From CAZCDS01 sp964497585 (GTDB taxonomy: Bacteria > Desulfobacterota > Desulfomonilia > Desulfomonilales > Desulfomonilaceae), in assembly GCA_964497585.1 (NCBI GenBank), contig CAZCDS010000030.1, positions 6,609 through 70,608 on the forward strand: 64,000 bases of DNA, in the 5' to 3' direction. The notes below the pieces were generated by a model. It did not search any database. It saw only the letters and a program-made list of their open reading frames with translations, and was not told the DNA's origin. A program made the position numbers and the translations under genes. Positions 36,879 through 45,430 of this stretch are shown piece by piece. Position 1 is the first letter of the stretch. Each line of letters opens with the position of its first letter.

Positions 36879-37664
36879 GTGAATCTCTGCCGCCCGGATA
36901 ACCAAAAATCGTGTGCCGCATGCTGCGGGCTCTACAACGTACCCGACGGGACAAGACCGACACTCTTCAGAAGACTTCAAACCAGGACCCGTGCCTTTGG
37001 GTCGTGCCTTCGGTCTCCGGAGTCCCTCCTGGAATATCAGAGCCGGATTCGGTCCGAAGAAGCGGTGACTCCGCTCGATCCCGGGATTCACGTGTGTGAA
37101 TTCGTCGGTTTTATCGACGCGGACCGGCGGATCGTCGGCTGCCTGCTTCATCCGAGCTCGCCTGGAAACGACGGCGTGGACCTGCGTGGGCTCTGCCATT
37201 ATGGCAGGATGGCCTGCAACATGTTCTTCTGTCCCGCGTGGGAAAAGCTGGAGCCTGGGCGCAAGGCCATCCTTGTGCAAGCCGTAAAGGACTGGCATCT
37301 CTACGGCCTGGTAATCAACGATCTCGATTTCCTCGATGCCCTCTTCGGGCTGATGGAGATCGTCGTGGGGGGGCCACCGGAATCGGCTCGCCTCGCCTCG
37401 AGCCCGGCCTCTCAAATCTTCGAAGAAATGCTGCGCTGGAAGGACGCGTGGCCGTTCAAGGGAGCGTGCAGTGTCCGCCGGAGTCGGTACTATTTCCAAA
37501 GATCTCGCTTCGGCGGAGCATCGACGCAAGAAGCCTATACTCAACGCCTCCTCGAATGCCTCGGGTTCACCTTTAACATGGGAGAGGAGGTCATGTTCGC
37601 CGGAGACCTCGTGGCGGATACACTGGGCCGGTTCTCTGCGGCGTACCGAGACCTCTCAGGATAA
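36879..37664 (+). CDS. Cysteine-motif protein of unknown function (CAACCGLYN family)
   Basis: A 261-residue soluble protein starting at GTG 36879 (AGGAG 7 bases upstream). The N-terminal SCAACCGLYN and further cysteines in HVCEFVGF, VGCLLHPS, GLCHYGRMACNMFFCPAW suggest a metal- or cluster-binding site with seven or more cysteines in the first 120 residues. The C-terminal half is helical with few motifs. Similar short CxxCC openings occur in uncharacterised proteins of spirochaetes and deltaproteobacteria; I know of no assigned function. No operon partner. Confidence 0.6.
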   Translation: MNLCRPDNQKSCAACCGLYNVPDGTRPTLFRRLQTRTRAFGSCLRSPESLLEYQSRIRSEEAVTPLDPGIHVCEFVGFIDADRRIVGCLLHPSSPGNDGVDLRGLCHYGRMACNMFFCPAWEKLEPGRKAILVQAVKDWHLYGLVINDLDFLDALFGLMEIVVGGPPESARLASSPASQIFEEMLRWKDAWPFKGACSVRRSRYYFQRSRFGGASTQEAYTQRLLECLGFTFNMGEEVMFAGDLVADTLGRFSAAYRDLSG

Positions 37665-37763
37665 ACTCTGCGGAGTCAACAGATATATAATGTAAATCAA
37701 GCATGTTAGATAGAATAAAAAATAATTTGGTTCAAGAATCTTGTCGGTCAGGCAGGAAAATTC

Positions 37764-37792
37764 TTGACGCTGTGCCGTCCATCCTGTATTTT
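37764..37792 (+). promoter_or_regulatory. Probable sigma-70 promoter of the Pro/Cys-rich secreted protein gene
   Basis: TTGACG (37764-37769) and TATTTT (37787-37792) are separated by 17 bases, giving a leader of about 70 bases. The surrounding 37680-37810 is markedly AT-rich compared with the rest of the window. Confidence 0.4.
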
Positions 37793-37870
37793 CATAAAAC
37801 CGATAGGCTTGTAATGCGGAGATCCGGCGATTCAAGCCGATCTTGATGTTCGCAAGAGAAAGGTTCGGTC

Positions 37871-38275
37871 TTGAGATCCTTCCCCGTGGCAGTTGTTGTG
37901 GTCGCTTTGTTGGTCGGCTCATGGGCGACGGGATCTCTTACGGCCTCTGCTTATATGCCGCCGCCCAGTCCCTGCGAAATACAGCCTCTCCTGTACGGGC
38001 CTCCTCAGCCACCGATTTGTGCCGGACCGCCCCCGCTGGTATTCCCCCCGTGCCGTCCGTGCCCTCAACCGATGAGGCTATATCCCCGTAAGCTCGTAGG
38101 GCCGCCGCCCTGTTCGAAGATGGTCTGCAAATATCCTCCTCCGCCCACCAAAGCAGGGTACCGCTGTTCCCCCCCTCCGCCAGTGGCTCCCCCACCTTGT
38201 CCGGCAGGCCCTTCCTGGACCTCGTACTTAACGGTCGGGTTTACGCCTCCTCCCAGACCGCCCATTGAGCGCTAG
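37871..38275 (+). CDS. Proline/cysteine-rich secreted protein
   Basis: A 134-residue protein starting at TTG 37871 with AGAAAGG about 9 bases upstream. Signal peptide (SFPVAVVVVALLVGS, cleavage near ASA at about residue 27). The mature part is dominated by proline and cysteine: PPSPCEIQ, PPPLVFPPCRPCPQP, GPPPCSKMVCKYPPPP, YRCSPPPPVAPPPCPAGP, giving about ten cysteines and roughly one third prolines. An extended, disulfide-linked cell-surface or periplasmic polypeptide is likely. It shares style with the product at 43340. No family recognised. Confidence 0.55.
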   Translation: MRSFPVAVVVVALLVGSWATGSLTASAYMPPPSPCEIQPLLYGPPQPPICAGPPPLVFPPCRPCPQPMRLYPRKLVGPPPCSKMVCKYPPPPTKAGYRCSPPPPVAPPPCPAGPSWTSYLTVGFTPPPRPPIER

Positions 38276-38473
38276 AAATTCCTTGACCATAGATTTTCGC
38301 TAAACGACGTCTCTACGCGAACGTGTGACTCATTGAGGGCCGCATCCACCTCGAGACTCCAGCCTTGTGGAAACCTGGTTGTCCAAACCGTGAACAAGGG
38401 TCACAAGGAAAACGCGTGCAACGCGGTCTGCTTATCGTCTGATTCTGTTATTCGTTGATAAGTCAGAATGTTA

Positions 38474-38503
38474 TTGAATGAACCTCATGTATTGTGTTAT
38501 GAT
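38474..38503 (+). promoter_or_regulatory. Probable ftsK promoter
   Basis: TTGAAT (38474-38479) and TATGAT (38498-38503) with an 18-base spacer, about 90 bases before the ftsK start. The rest of the 318-base gap 38276-38593 holds no gene. Confidence 0.5.
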
Positions 38504-38593
38504 CCTTTTCGATGTTCATGACGGTAGGCCTCCGACACGCAAAGCTTTCCCCGAAGAGCCGAGCCGAAACGGCCAAAAGGGTTGACCGAACTC

Positions 38594-41329
38594 ATGGCGA
38601 GAAAAGCATCCGGAATCCAGGCCACGACGCGCATACGGCGGCTTGAGAGCGCACGTCGCTCCCGCCGAGGAGAGTACCTGGCCGTGCTCTTCCTTGCTGC
38701 GGCTCTTTTCATCCTGCTCTGCCTCTATTCGTACGATCCTCGCGATCCTTCCTTTAACGTTGTGACGTCACGGCCCCACGTCTCTAACCTGTGCGGTCTG
38801 GTTGGGTCTCACGTTGCGGATGCCATGGTGCAGCTCCTGGGAGTTTCTGCTCTGGTGCTCCCCTTGATTCTTCTGATCGTTGCGGTACGCAGCTTTGCCG
38901 GATCATCGAGATCCCTTGTCTGGGCGGAGGTGGTTTCGGTGATCTTCGTTATTGCGGCTGCATCGGGTCTTCTGGAGCGTCAGGGTACAGGGCGCATACT
39001 TAACTTCCCCCCTGAGAATCCGGGCGGAGCGCTCGGGAGTTTCGTGCACGCGGCCTCTCTGAAGTTCCTCGGAAGCGGCGGCGAGATCCTCCTGGTGACA
39101 ACGGTGTTCATCCTCTGTTTCCTCCGTTTGTCCGGTCTGTCGTTTCGGGGAGTATGGCGTGTGGTTTTGCGGGTAGGCACCGCGGCATCCGATCTTACCT
39201 GCTGGTTGGTGGACCAGCTCCGAAAAGCCCGGCTGCGGCGTGCTCTCTACGCGGAAGTTGATACTTTTCCGGAGTATGAGGAATCGGCCGGTCGGGAGTG
39301 GGATGCTGATTTGGACATGGAAGAGGACGATGATCTGCTCAAGGACGCTCGAATCTTTCGGGATGAGTTGCCCAGGGATGAGCCCGGTGGGAGCGCCTGG
39401 CGGAGGCTGTCCTTTCTGCCGGAAGACGAGACGACCTCGACGGTACCTGATCAATTGAAAGAGGTCCGGGAAGGGCCGATCGACCTGAAGACAGAGCAGG
39501 GCAGCGAAGTTCCGCGGAGACCGGCCAGGAAGTCGCTGTGGCAGTGGCTCAACCCTTTTGCGAGGAAATCGAAGAAGAAGGAGGAGGACGTACTCACCGG
39601 GCAACAGACCGAGCATTCCGTCACGCTGCCGATACCGGCGGACTCTCAACCCGGAGCGCAGGCAGAGCAGGCTGTCACCGAACAGGAGATGGAAGCCGCA
39701 ATAGACGCGTACGTGAGGAACCAGGCGTCTGCCGCCAAAAGGTCGGCGAGATCCTGCGCCGGTGGTTCCGCTATCGGGGGAAGAGCCGAACCCGCGCCGG
39801 TGCGTGTAGAACAACGGGCTGACGTGAAGACCGCTCACCCCAAAAGGAAAAAGACCCTAGGCGCGTCGGCCGACCAGTACAAGTTCCCACCAACAGATCT
39901 CGTCGATGCACCACCCAAGTCCGAGAGGGCTGTGGACGAGAAGCTCCTTGAACGAAATGCGCAAATCGTTGAACGCAAACTTGCCGATCTGGGGGTCAAA
40001 GGCACGGTCGTCGCCATCCACCCGGGACCGGTAATCACCATGTACGAGTTGGAACTCGCGCCGGGTATCCCTCTGCGCAAGGTCCTGAACATGTCGGACG
40101 ATCTGGCAATGGCTCTGAAGTCGGGTTCCACGCGCGTAGTTGCTCCTATTTCCGGCAAGGATACGGTCGGCATCGAAGTGCCCAATCTCAATCGAGAAAT
40201 CGTGCATTTCCGGGAGATCGTCGAATCTCCCGCGTTCATGAAGTCCAAAAATCCTCTCAAGATGGCGCTCGGAAAACACATCGACGGCGAGCCATTTGCG
40301 ACCAGCCTCGCCCGGATGCCCCACCTTCTGATCGCAGGGGCTACCGGTACGGGCAAATCGGTGGGGTTGAACTGCCTCATCTGTTCCTGGCTCATGTCCT
40401 GCCACCCGGACGACCTCAAGCTCCTGCTGGTCGATCCAAAGAAGCTGGAACTCTCCCACTACCAGGATATTCCGCACCTCATTCACCCGGTCGTGACCGA
40501 CCCGCAAAAGGTGCCCGCGGTTCTGGGGTGGGCAATCCGTGAGATGGAGCGCAGGTACGATCTTCTAAGCCGCGTCGGGGCGAAGAGCATCGCGAGCTAT
40601 AACGAGAAGGTCGCGTCAGGCAAGATTCCTGAGACCGAGGCCGAGGATCCGCCGGAAAGGCTTCCTTATATCGTCCTCATCGTCGACGAATTGGCCGAGC
40701 TCATGATGGTCGCGGCCAAAGACATCGAGATCTCCATAGCGCGGCTCGCGCAAATGGCCCGGGCCTCGGGGATCCATCTCATTCTGGCAACACAACGGCC
40801 GTCGGTCGACGTAATAACCGGAATCATCAAGGCCAATTTTCCCGCCCGTCTCTCGTTCCAGGTCTCGGCCAAGGCTGACTCGCGAACCATTCTCGACACG
40901 GTGGGGGCCGAGAATCTGCTCGGCATGGGCGACATGTTGTTTCTCCCACCCGGCGTGGCAAAACTTAAACGACTCCACGGCGCGTTCATCTCCGAGGACG
41001 AGATCAAGAGAATCGTGGACTTCATCAAGGCCCAACGCCAACCCGTCTATTTGCAGGAGATACAGGAACACGTGTCCAAGCACACCGTGGAGGCCGGAGC
41101 AGCAGACCTCGTAGACGATCCCAAATACGATGAAGCAGTGGAACTCGTCACCCGCCTCGGACACGCGTCAATTTCCCTGATTCAAAGGCATATGAGGATA
41201 GGATATAACCGGGCTGCACGCATCATCGAAGCAATGGAAGGCGAAGGCATCGTCGGACCCTCCGACGGCACCAGCAGACCCCGAGAAGTGATCGCCCGGT
41301 CCCTCGGACATATCCCCGACAGCCCTTGA
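38594..41329 (+). CDS. ftsK: DNA translocase FtsK/SpoIIIE
   Basis: A 911-residue septal DNA pump. Four transmembrane segments lie in the first 190 residues, followed by a charged, proline-poor linker (about 220-420), the alpha/beta motor with Walker A GATGTGKS (about 582) and Walker B YIVLIVDELAEL (about 694), and a winged-helix gamma domain (about 841-905: DEAVELVTRLGHASISLIQR, IGYNRAARIIEAME) that reads polar KOPS sequences. ATG 38594 is favoured over TTG 38582, with AAAAGG upstream. It coordinates chromosome segregation and Xer recombination; an xerD-like gene lies 7 kb upstream. Confidence 0.93.
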   Translation: MARKASGIQATTRIRRLESARRSRRGEYLAVLFLAAALFILLCLYSYDPRDPSFNVVTSRPHVSNLCGLVGSHVADAMVQLLGVSALVLPLILLIVAVRSFAGSSRSLVWAEVVSVIFVIAAASGLLERQGTGRILNFPPENPGGALGSFVHAASLKFLGSGGEILLVTTVFILCFLRLSGLSFRGVWRVVLRVGTAASDLTCWLVDQLRKARLRRALYAEVDTFPEYEESAGREWDADLDMEEDDDLLKDARIFRDELPRDEPGGSAWRRLSFLPEDETTSTVPDQLKEVREGPIDLKTEQGSEVPRRPARKSLWQWLNPFARKSKKKEEDVLTGQQTEHSVTLPIPADSQPGAQAEQAVTEQEMEAAIDAYVRNQASAAKRSARSCAGGSAIGGRAEPAPVRVEQRADVKTAHPKRKKTLGASADQYKFPPTDLVDAPPKSERAVDEKLLERNAQIVERKLADLGVKGTVVAIHPGPVITMYELELAPGIPLRKVLNMSDDLAMALKSGSTRVVAPISGKDTVGIEVPNLNREIVHFREIVESPAFMKSKNPLKMALGKHIDGEPFATSLARMPHLLIAGATGTGKSVGLNCLICSWLMSCHPDDLKLLLVDPKKLELSHYQDIPHLIHPVVTDPQKVPAVLGWAIREMERRYDLLSRVGAKSIASYNEKVASGKIPETEAEDPPERLPYIVLIVDELAELMMVAAKDIEISIARLAQMARASGIHLILATQRPSVDVITGIIKANFPARLSFQVSAKADSRTILDTVGAENLLGMGDMLFLPPGVAKLKRLHGAFISEDEIKRIVDFIKAQRQPVYLQEIQEHVSKHTVEAGAADLVDDPKYDEAVELVTRLGHASISLIQRHMRIGYNRAARIIEAMEGEGIVGPSDGTSRPREVIARSLGHIPDSP

Positions 41330-41597
41330 GACGTGGTGGTCCAGGGCAAGAACTATACCAAGAGCCTTCAACAAGGAGCCTTCTCCCTCACAGAACGATC
41401 CAAGGAGTACCGGTAAGGGCGGCTTTCATGTCCCGTGAGACGCGAGATTGTCCCTTTCCGTGCATAAAAGTTGCTCGGGATTCCCGGCACGGTCGCTTTC
41501 CTTCGACCTTGCGCGAAGACTTGTCTTTCTGATAGCCTGGAGTCCATTCCCGATCGTCGCAAATCCAGATCACGATTTGAGGGGAGGTCTTTAAGTC

Positions 41598-43088
41598 ATG
41601 AGCGAGTACCCGGGCGTCTTTCTCGGAAAAGGGGAGAAAAAGCAACAGCTCCTACTCAACTTCGCGAACCGACACGGGCTGATCGCAGGAGCAACGGGAA
41701 CAGGCAAGACCGTCACCCTTCAGGTGCTTGCCGAGGGATTCTCCGCTCAGGGGGTCCCGGTTTTCATGGCCGATGTAAAGGGGGATCTCTCAGGAGTGAG
41801 CCGTCCCGGAGAGGAGAATCCCAAGCTGGCCGCGAGGGCCGCGGAGATCGGGCTCAAAGACTACTCATATCAACCGTTCCCGACCATTTTCTGGGATCTG
41901 TTCGGCGAGAAGGGCCACCCGGTAAGGACAACTATCTCCGAGGTAGGTCCGCTGCTCCTGTCTCGTCTTTTGGGGCTCAACGAGACCCAGGAGGGCGTGC
42001 TGAACATTGCGTTTAAGCTGGCCGACGACGAGGGTCTGCTCATTCTGGACCTGAAGGACCTGCGTGCGCTTATCGCGTTTGTAGGGGAGCAATCGAGTAC
42101 TTTGAGCACGGAATACGGCACCGTGCGGAAGGCCTCGGTGGGCGCAATTCAGCGACGGCTGCTGATGCTCGAACAGCAGGGAGCCGAGCAATTTTTCGGC
42201 GAACCCGCGCTTGAGTTAACCGATTTCATGAGAACCACTTCCGATGGGTACGGGTACGTCAACGTGCTCGCCGCGGACCGACTCATGCAGTATCCGACAT
42301 TGTATTCCACGTTCATGCTCTGGCTCATGTCCGAGCTGTTCGAGGAGCTGCCCGAGATAGGCGACCCGGACAAACCGCGGCTCGTGTTCTTTTTCGACGA
42401 GGCCCATCTGCTCTTCGACGACGCACCAAAGGCCCTGCTGGACAAAGTGGAGCAGGTCGTCCGTCTGATTCGGTCCAAGGGGGTCGGGGTGTACTTCATT
42501 TCGCAGAATCCTTTGGACATACCGGAAGATATTCTCGGTCAACTGGGAAACCGCGCGCAGCATGCACTGAGGGCATTCACTCCCCGCGACCAGAAGGCCG
42601 TGCGAGCCGCGGCTCAGACCTTCCGCCCCAATCCCAAGCTGGATACAGAACAGGTAATTACCGAAATGGGGGTGGGCGAGGCCCTTGTGTCGACGCTCGA
42701 GGGCAAGGGAGTCCCAGGGGTGGTCGACCGTACGCTCATTCGGCCTCCCTCGTCTCGCATGGGCCCCGTTTCCGATGCGGAACGGATAACGACCGTAAAC
42801 AGCAGCCCCGTCTTCGGACGATACGATAAGATGATAGACAGGGAATCCGCGTTCGAAGTGCTCAAGGCACGAGCTGAAAAGGCGGCCAAGGCAGCCGAAG
42901 CTGAAGCCGAAGAGCAAGAGCGGGCAGACCGAGAAGCCGAGGAGGAGAGAAGGAGCCGTAAGACCGGTCGAGGAAGACAAAGACAGACCGTCTGGGAGGC
43001 CGCGGCAAAGAGCCTGGTCCGCAGTCTGGCAAGCAGTCTCGGACGGCAGATCAGCCGGGGGATTCTCGGTACGATTCTTAAGCGATAG
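41598..43088 (+). CDS. HerA-like ATPase, DUF853 family
   Basis: A 496-residue P-loop ATPase of the HerA/FtsK superfamily, DUF853 type. N-terminal GLIAGATGTGKTVTLQVLAE holds Walker A (about residue 29), MADVKGDLSG follows, and Walker B is LVFFFDEAHLLF (about 264), with the arginine-finger region YFISQNPLDIPEDILGQLGN. The C-terminal 80 residues are a charged coiled coil then a basic helix. Probably a hexameric DNA or protein translocase; its cellular role is undefined. AGGGGAGG precedes the start. It follows ftsK after 268 bases on the same strand. Confidence 0.85.
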   Translation: MSEYPGVFLGKGEKKQQLLLNFANRHGLIAGATGTGKTVTLQVLAEGFSAQGVPVFMADVKGDLSGVSRPGEENPKLAARAAEIGLKDYSYQPFPTIFWDLFGEKGHPVRTTISEVGPLLLSRLLGLNETQEGVLNIAFKLADDEGLLILDLKDLRALIAFVGEQSSTLSTEYGTVRKASVGAIQRRLLMLEQQGAEQFFGEPALELTDFMRTTSDGYGYVNVLAADRLMQYPTLYSTFMLWLMSELFEELPEIGDPDKPRLVFFFDEAHLLFDDAPKALLDKVEQVVRLIRSKGVGVYFISQNPLDIPEDILGQLGNRAQHALRAFTPRDQKAVRAAAQTFRPNPKLDTEQVITEMGVGEALVSTLEGKGVPGVVDRTLIRPPSSRMGPVSDAERITTVNSSPVFGRYDKMIDRESAFEVLKARAEKAAKAAEAEAEEQERADREAEEERRSRKTGRGRQRQTVWEAAAKSLVRSLASSLGRQISRGILGTILKR

Positions 43089-43176
43089 AGTTAGGAAAAA
43101 GAATCAGTGGCAGGACCGCCAGGAAATTGACGGGGGTGACTCCCCCCCTCTCCCCCTTACCGGGACCCGTTATTGT

Positions 43177-43213
43177 AACCGTTCCCCGGAGGATTTCACC
43201 CCGAGGAACGGTT
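43177..43213. repeat. Inverted repeat downstream of the HerA-like gene
   Basis: AACCGTTCC (43177-43185) and GGAACGGTT (43205-43213) are perfect 9-base arms around a 19-base centre, with partial pairing continuing inward. It lies between convergent genes; no T-tract follows on either strand, so a terminator role is uncertain. Confidence 0.45.
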
Positions 43214-43339
43214 GCTAATCATGTGGCTGGCTCCCTCTTGAGCCAAGCACCCGTATCTTCCCACAAAACACATCAACTTGCCAAAGCCGGCGGCCAATCG
43301 CGCAGAAGAGAATCACGGCCCAGGGAGCATGACTGCCCG

Positions 43340-43759
43340 TTAGAAGGGGCAGCCAAAGGTTATTTTGGTCGGTGGCTTTTTCACTCCCACGAGTCTGGCC
43401 TTTTTGATGACCACGTATTTGGCTTCCACCGGAGGACCCTGTACCGCAACGGTCCATTTTATGCGCCACCTGGTGGGCGGTCCGGGACAGGGGCCGCAGC
43501 CGGCCCAGGAGCCTCTTGTTTTTCCTTTGCAAATGACCTTCATGCCGTAGATTTTCTTAGTGATATACTCTTTCTTCACGATCTGCTTCGGCGGCTTTGG
43601 AGCCGGCACGCAGACCACGGGAGCAGGACAGGCGCCCCATGCGGGGATAACCGGCGCGGGTTGAAATCTCCGGTTCCTGAGCCCGAAGAATGCAAAGGCA
43701 GAGCCGACGAGGGCGAGAGAAACGATGAGGACCACGAGTGCCACCAGCGACTTCTTCAT
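43340..43759 (-). CDS. Small secreted proline/cysteine-containing protein
   Basis: A 139-residue protein starting at ATG 43759, with AGGAGG 7 bases upstream. Signal peptide KKSLVALVVLIVSLALVGSA, cleavage after AFA (about residue 23). The mature part has cysteines in WGACPAPVVCVPAPKPP, KVICKGKTRGSWAGCGPCPG and the terminal FGCPF, and a lysine-rich YITKKIYGMK segment. Proline-cysteine clusters resemble those of the protein at 37871, though the two are not alignable along their length. Function unknown; probably periplasmic or surface-exposed. Confidence 0.6.
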   Translation of the reverse strand: MKKSLVALVVLIVSLALVGSAFAFFGLRNRRFQPAPVIPAWGACPAPVVCVPAPKPPKQIVKKEYITKKIYGMKVICKGKTRGSWAGCGPCPGPPTRWRIKWTVAVQGPPVEAKYVVIKKARLVGVKKPPTKITFGCPF

Positions 43760-43970
43760 CCCAATCCTCCTTGAGAGACTTCTGATAAGAAGCACTATCT
43801 ACTTTAGTTTTCTAAGAAGCGGGGGGTACCACGGGTGGGTTGCGCTGTCAACAAAAAAAATCGCGCAGAAGAAGAGAAATGTGTTATATTAAAAAGTTTT
43901 GTCCAATAAAATGCCTGCTTCGCCTTTACAGGGCGCCGAAATACCTCACGAATTCCTCCAAGCCCCGGGC

Positions 43971-44585
43971 CTAGATGTCTTCCGTCCGGGCCTGCTCAGC
44001 CTCCTCATCAGATTTCTCACGTGCATGGTCCCGGGCTATTCGAGCCCCCACACTCAGGGCTTTTCGGTTGACCTGCTCACTCCCCCGAGGCGCGTTCTCC
44101 GCCAATGATTTCTCCAGGGCTCGGCGGCCAACCAGGCCGGTAATTTCGGAGAATGCGCCAAGCGCCAAGACATTCGCCACGGTGACCTGTTGGAGTTTAT
44201 CGCGGGCAACCGCGGTAAACGGGAATGCAAGTGCCCGACTGCTCGGAGGATGGGGCACGAGGTCCTCGTCAACGAGAATGACCGCGCCGGGTTTGAGGTC
44301 CCATCCATAGGTATCGGCAGCTTCCTGGTTCAACGCGACAAAGACGTCCACATTCATACACAGGGGATAATCGACAGGATCGTCGCTGATGATGATCTCA
44401 GCCTTGCTGGCTCCTCCTCTTGCTTCGGGCCCGTACGACTGGATCATGGTGACTTCCCGGCCCTCATGAATCCCCGCTGCCTCGGCAAGTATCAGACCCG
44501 CAAGGATGATACCCTGGCCGCCTGACCCTGCAAGGCGGACTTCCACTCGGGTGTCGGGCAAAGGGGGGCGTGCGCGCTTGCTCAA
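43971..44585 (-). CDS. korC: 2-oxoacid:ferredoxin oxidoreductase, gamma subunit
   Basis: A 204-residue gamma subunit of the KorC/VorC type: RLAGSGGQGIILAGLILAEA at the N-terminus, SYGPEARGGASKAEIIIS, DYPLCMNVDVFVALNQEA and VTVANVLALGAFSEITG. The C-terminal 25 residues are highly charged. It is the last gene of the minus-strand operon korDABC and overlaps korB by 4 bases. With KorA and KorB it forms the ThDP enzyme that oxidatively decarboxylates 2-oxoglutarate or a related 2-oxoacid to its acyl-CoA, reducing ferredoxin. Confidence 0.9.
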   Translation of the reverse strand: MSKRARPPLPDTRVEVRLAGSGGQGIILAGLILAEAAGIHEGREVTMIQSYGPEARGGASKAEIIISDDPVDYPLCMNVDVFVALNQEAADTYGWDLKPGAVILVDEDLVPHPPSSRALAFPFTAVARDKLQQVTVANVLALGAFSEITGLVGRRALEKSLAENAPRGSEQVNRKALSVGARIARDHAREKSDEEAEQARTEDI

Positions 44586-45430
44586 ATCTTGCCTTCTTTC
44601 CTCAGTCGAGCCGCAGTCTCGCAGACCCTCGTGTATGATTCCTGAAAAAGGGGCAACTCGCGGTCGACGAGCGCGCCGATGGAGTAACGATTCTGTCGCT
44701 CATCGGGGGCCTTTGTTTGCCACCTGTCAATGTCCACCGCTCGTTCCTTGAGATCCTTCATCATCTCCACTTGAGACCCCAGGCGATTCTGGCGTCCGAA
44801 GTTCGTGTGACAGGGTGAGAGTACTTCAACGACGCTGAATCCTTTCTTCTCAATGGCTCTGGCGAGAAGCTTGTCCAGTTGCCTGATATGGATTACCGTG
44901 CTCCTGGCAACGAATGACGCGCCCGCGGTTGCCGAGAGGGCGCTGATGTCGAACCCAGGTTCGATATGACCGAACACTGCCGTGGTAGACTTATGTCCCA
45001 AGGGTGTGGTGGGACTGGACTGTCCGCCCGTCATCCCATACGTATAATTGTTCACAACGATGGCTGTCAGGTTCAGGTTGCGCCGAGCCGCGTGGATCAA
45101 ATGATTGCCTCCGATGGCGGTGGCGTCTCCATCTCCCATGACGGTGATCACCGTCAGTTCGGGCTTGGCCAACTTGATACCAGTGGCAAAGGTCAAGGCC
45201 CTGCCGTGTGTCGCGTGAACGGTGCCCACGTCCACGTAAACGGGGAGTCGTCCAGAGCAGCCGATCCCTGACACGAGCACGACCTCGTTCTTATCCTTAC
45301 CGCTCCGGACAAGGGTCCTGATAAGCGAGCCCAGGAGAATCCCCAGGCCGCATCCGGGACACCAGACGTGCGGAAACTTCTTGTCGTGACGCAGCCACTC
45401 GTACACCACGCTGCGGGCCACCTGCGTCAT
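44582..45430 (-). CDS. korB: 2-oxoacid:ferredoxin oxidoreductase, beta (ThDP-binding) subunit
   Basis: A 282-residue beta subunit. Cluster-ligand cysteines appear in FPHVWCPGCGLGI, GIGCSGR and LSPCHTNFGR; the ThDP/Mg motif is MGDGDATAIGGNHLIHAARR followed by VVNNYTYGMTGGQSSPTTP. These match 2-oxoglutarate-type (Kor) enzymes better than pyruvate synthase. It overlaps both neighbours by 4 bases (ATGA junctions), indicating tight translational coupling of A, B and C. Confidence 0.92.
   Translation of the reverse strand: MTQVARSVVYEWLRHDKKFPHVWCPGCGLGILLGSLIRTLVRSGKDKNEVVLVSGIGCSGRLPVYVDVGTVHATHGRALTFATGIKLAKPELTVITVMGDGDATAIGGNHLIHAARRNLNLTAIVVNNYTYGMTGGQSSPTTPLGHKSTTAVFGHIEPGFDISALSATAGASFVARSTVIHIRQLDKLLARAIEKKGFSVVEVLSPCHTNFGRQNRLGSQVEMMKDLKERAVDIDRWQTKAPDERQNRYSIGALVDRELPLFQESYTRVCETAARLRKEGKI

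Noticed and set aside
37676..37720. dif-like site (ATATATAATGTAAAT) given xerD and ftsK genes in the window
   Set aside because: It lacks the two half-palindromic XerC/XerD arms of known dif sites; it is only part of an AT-rich stretch.
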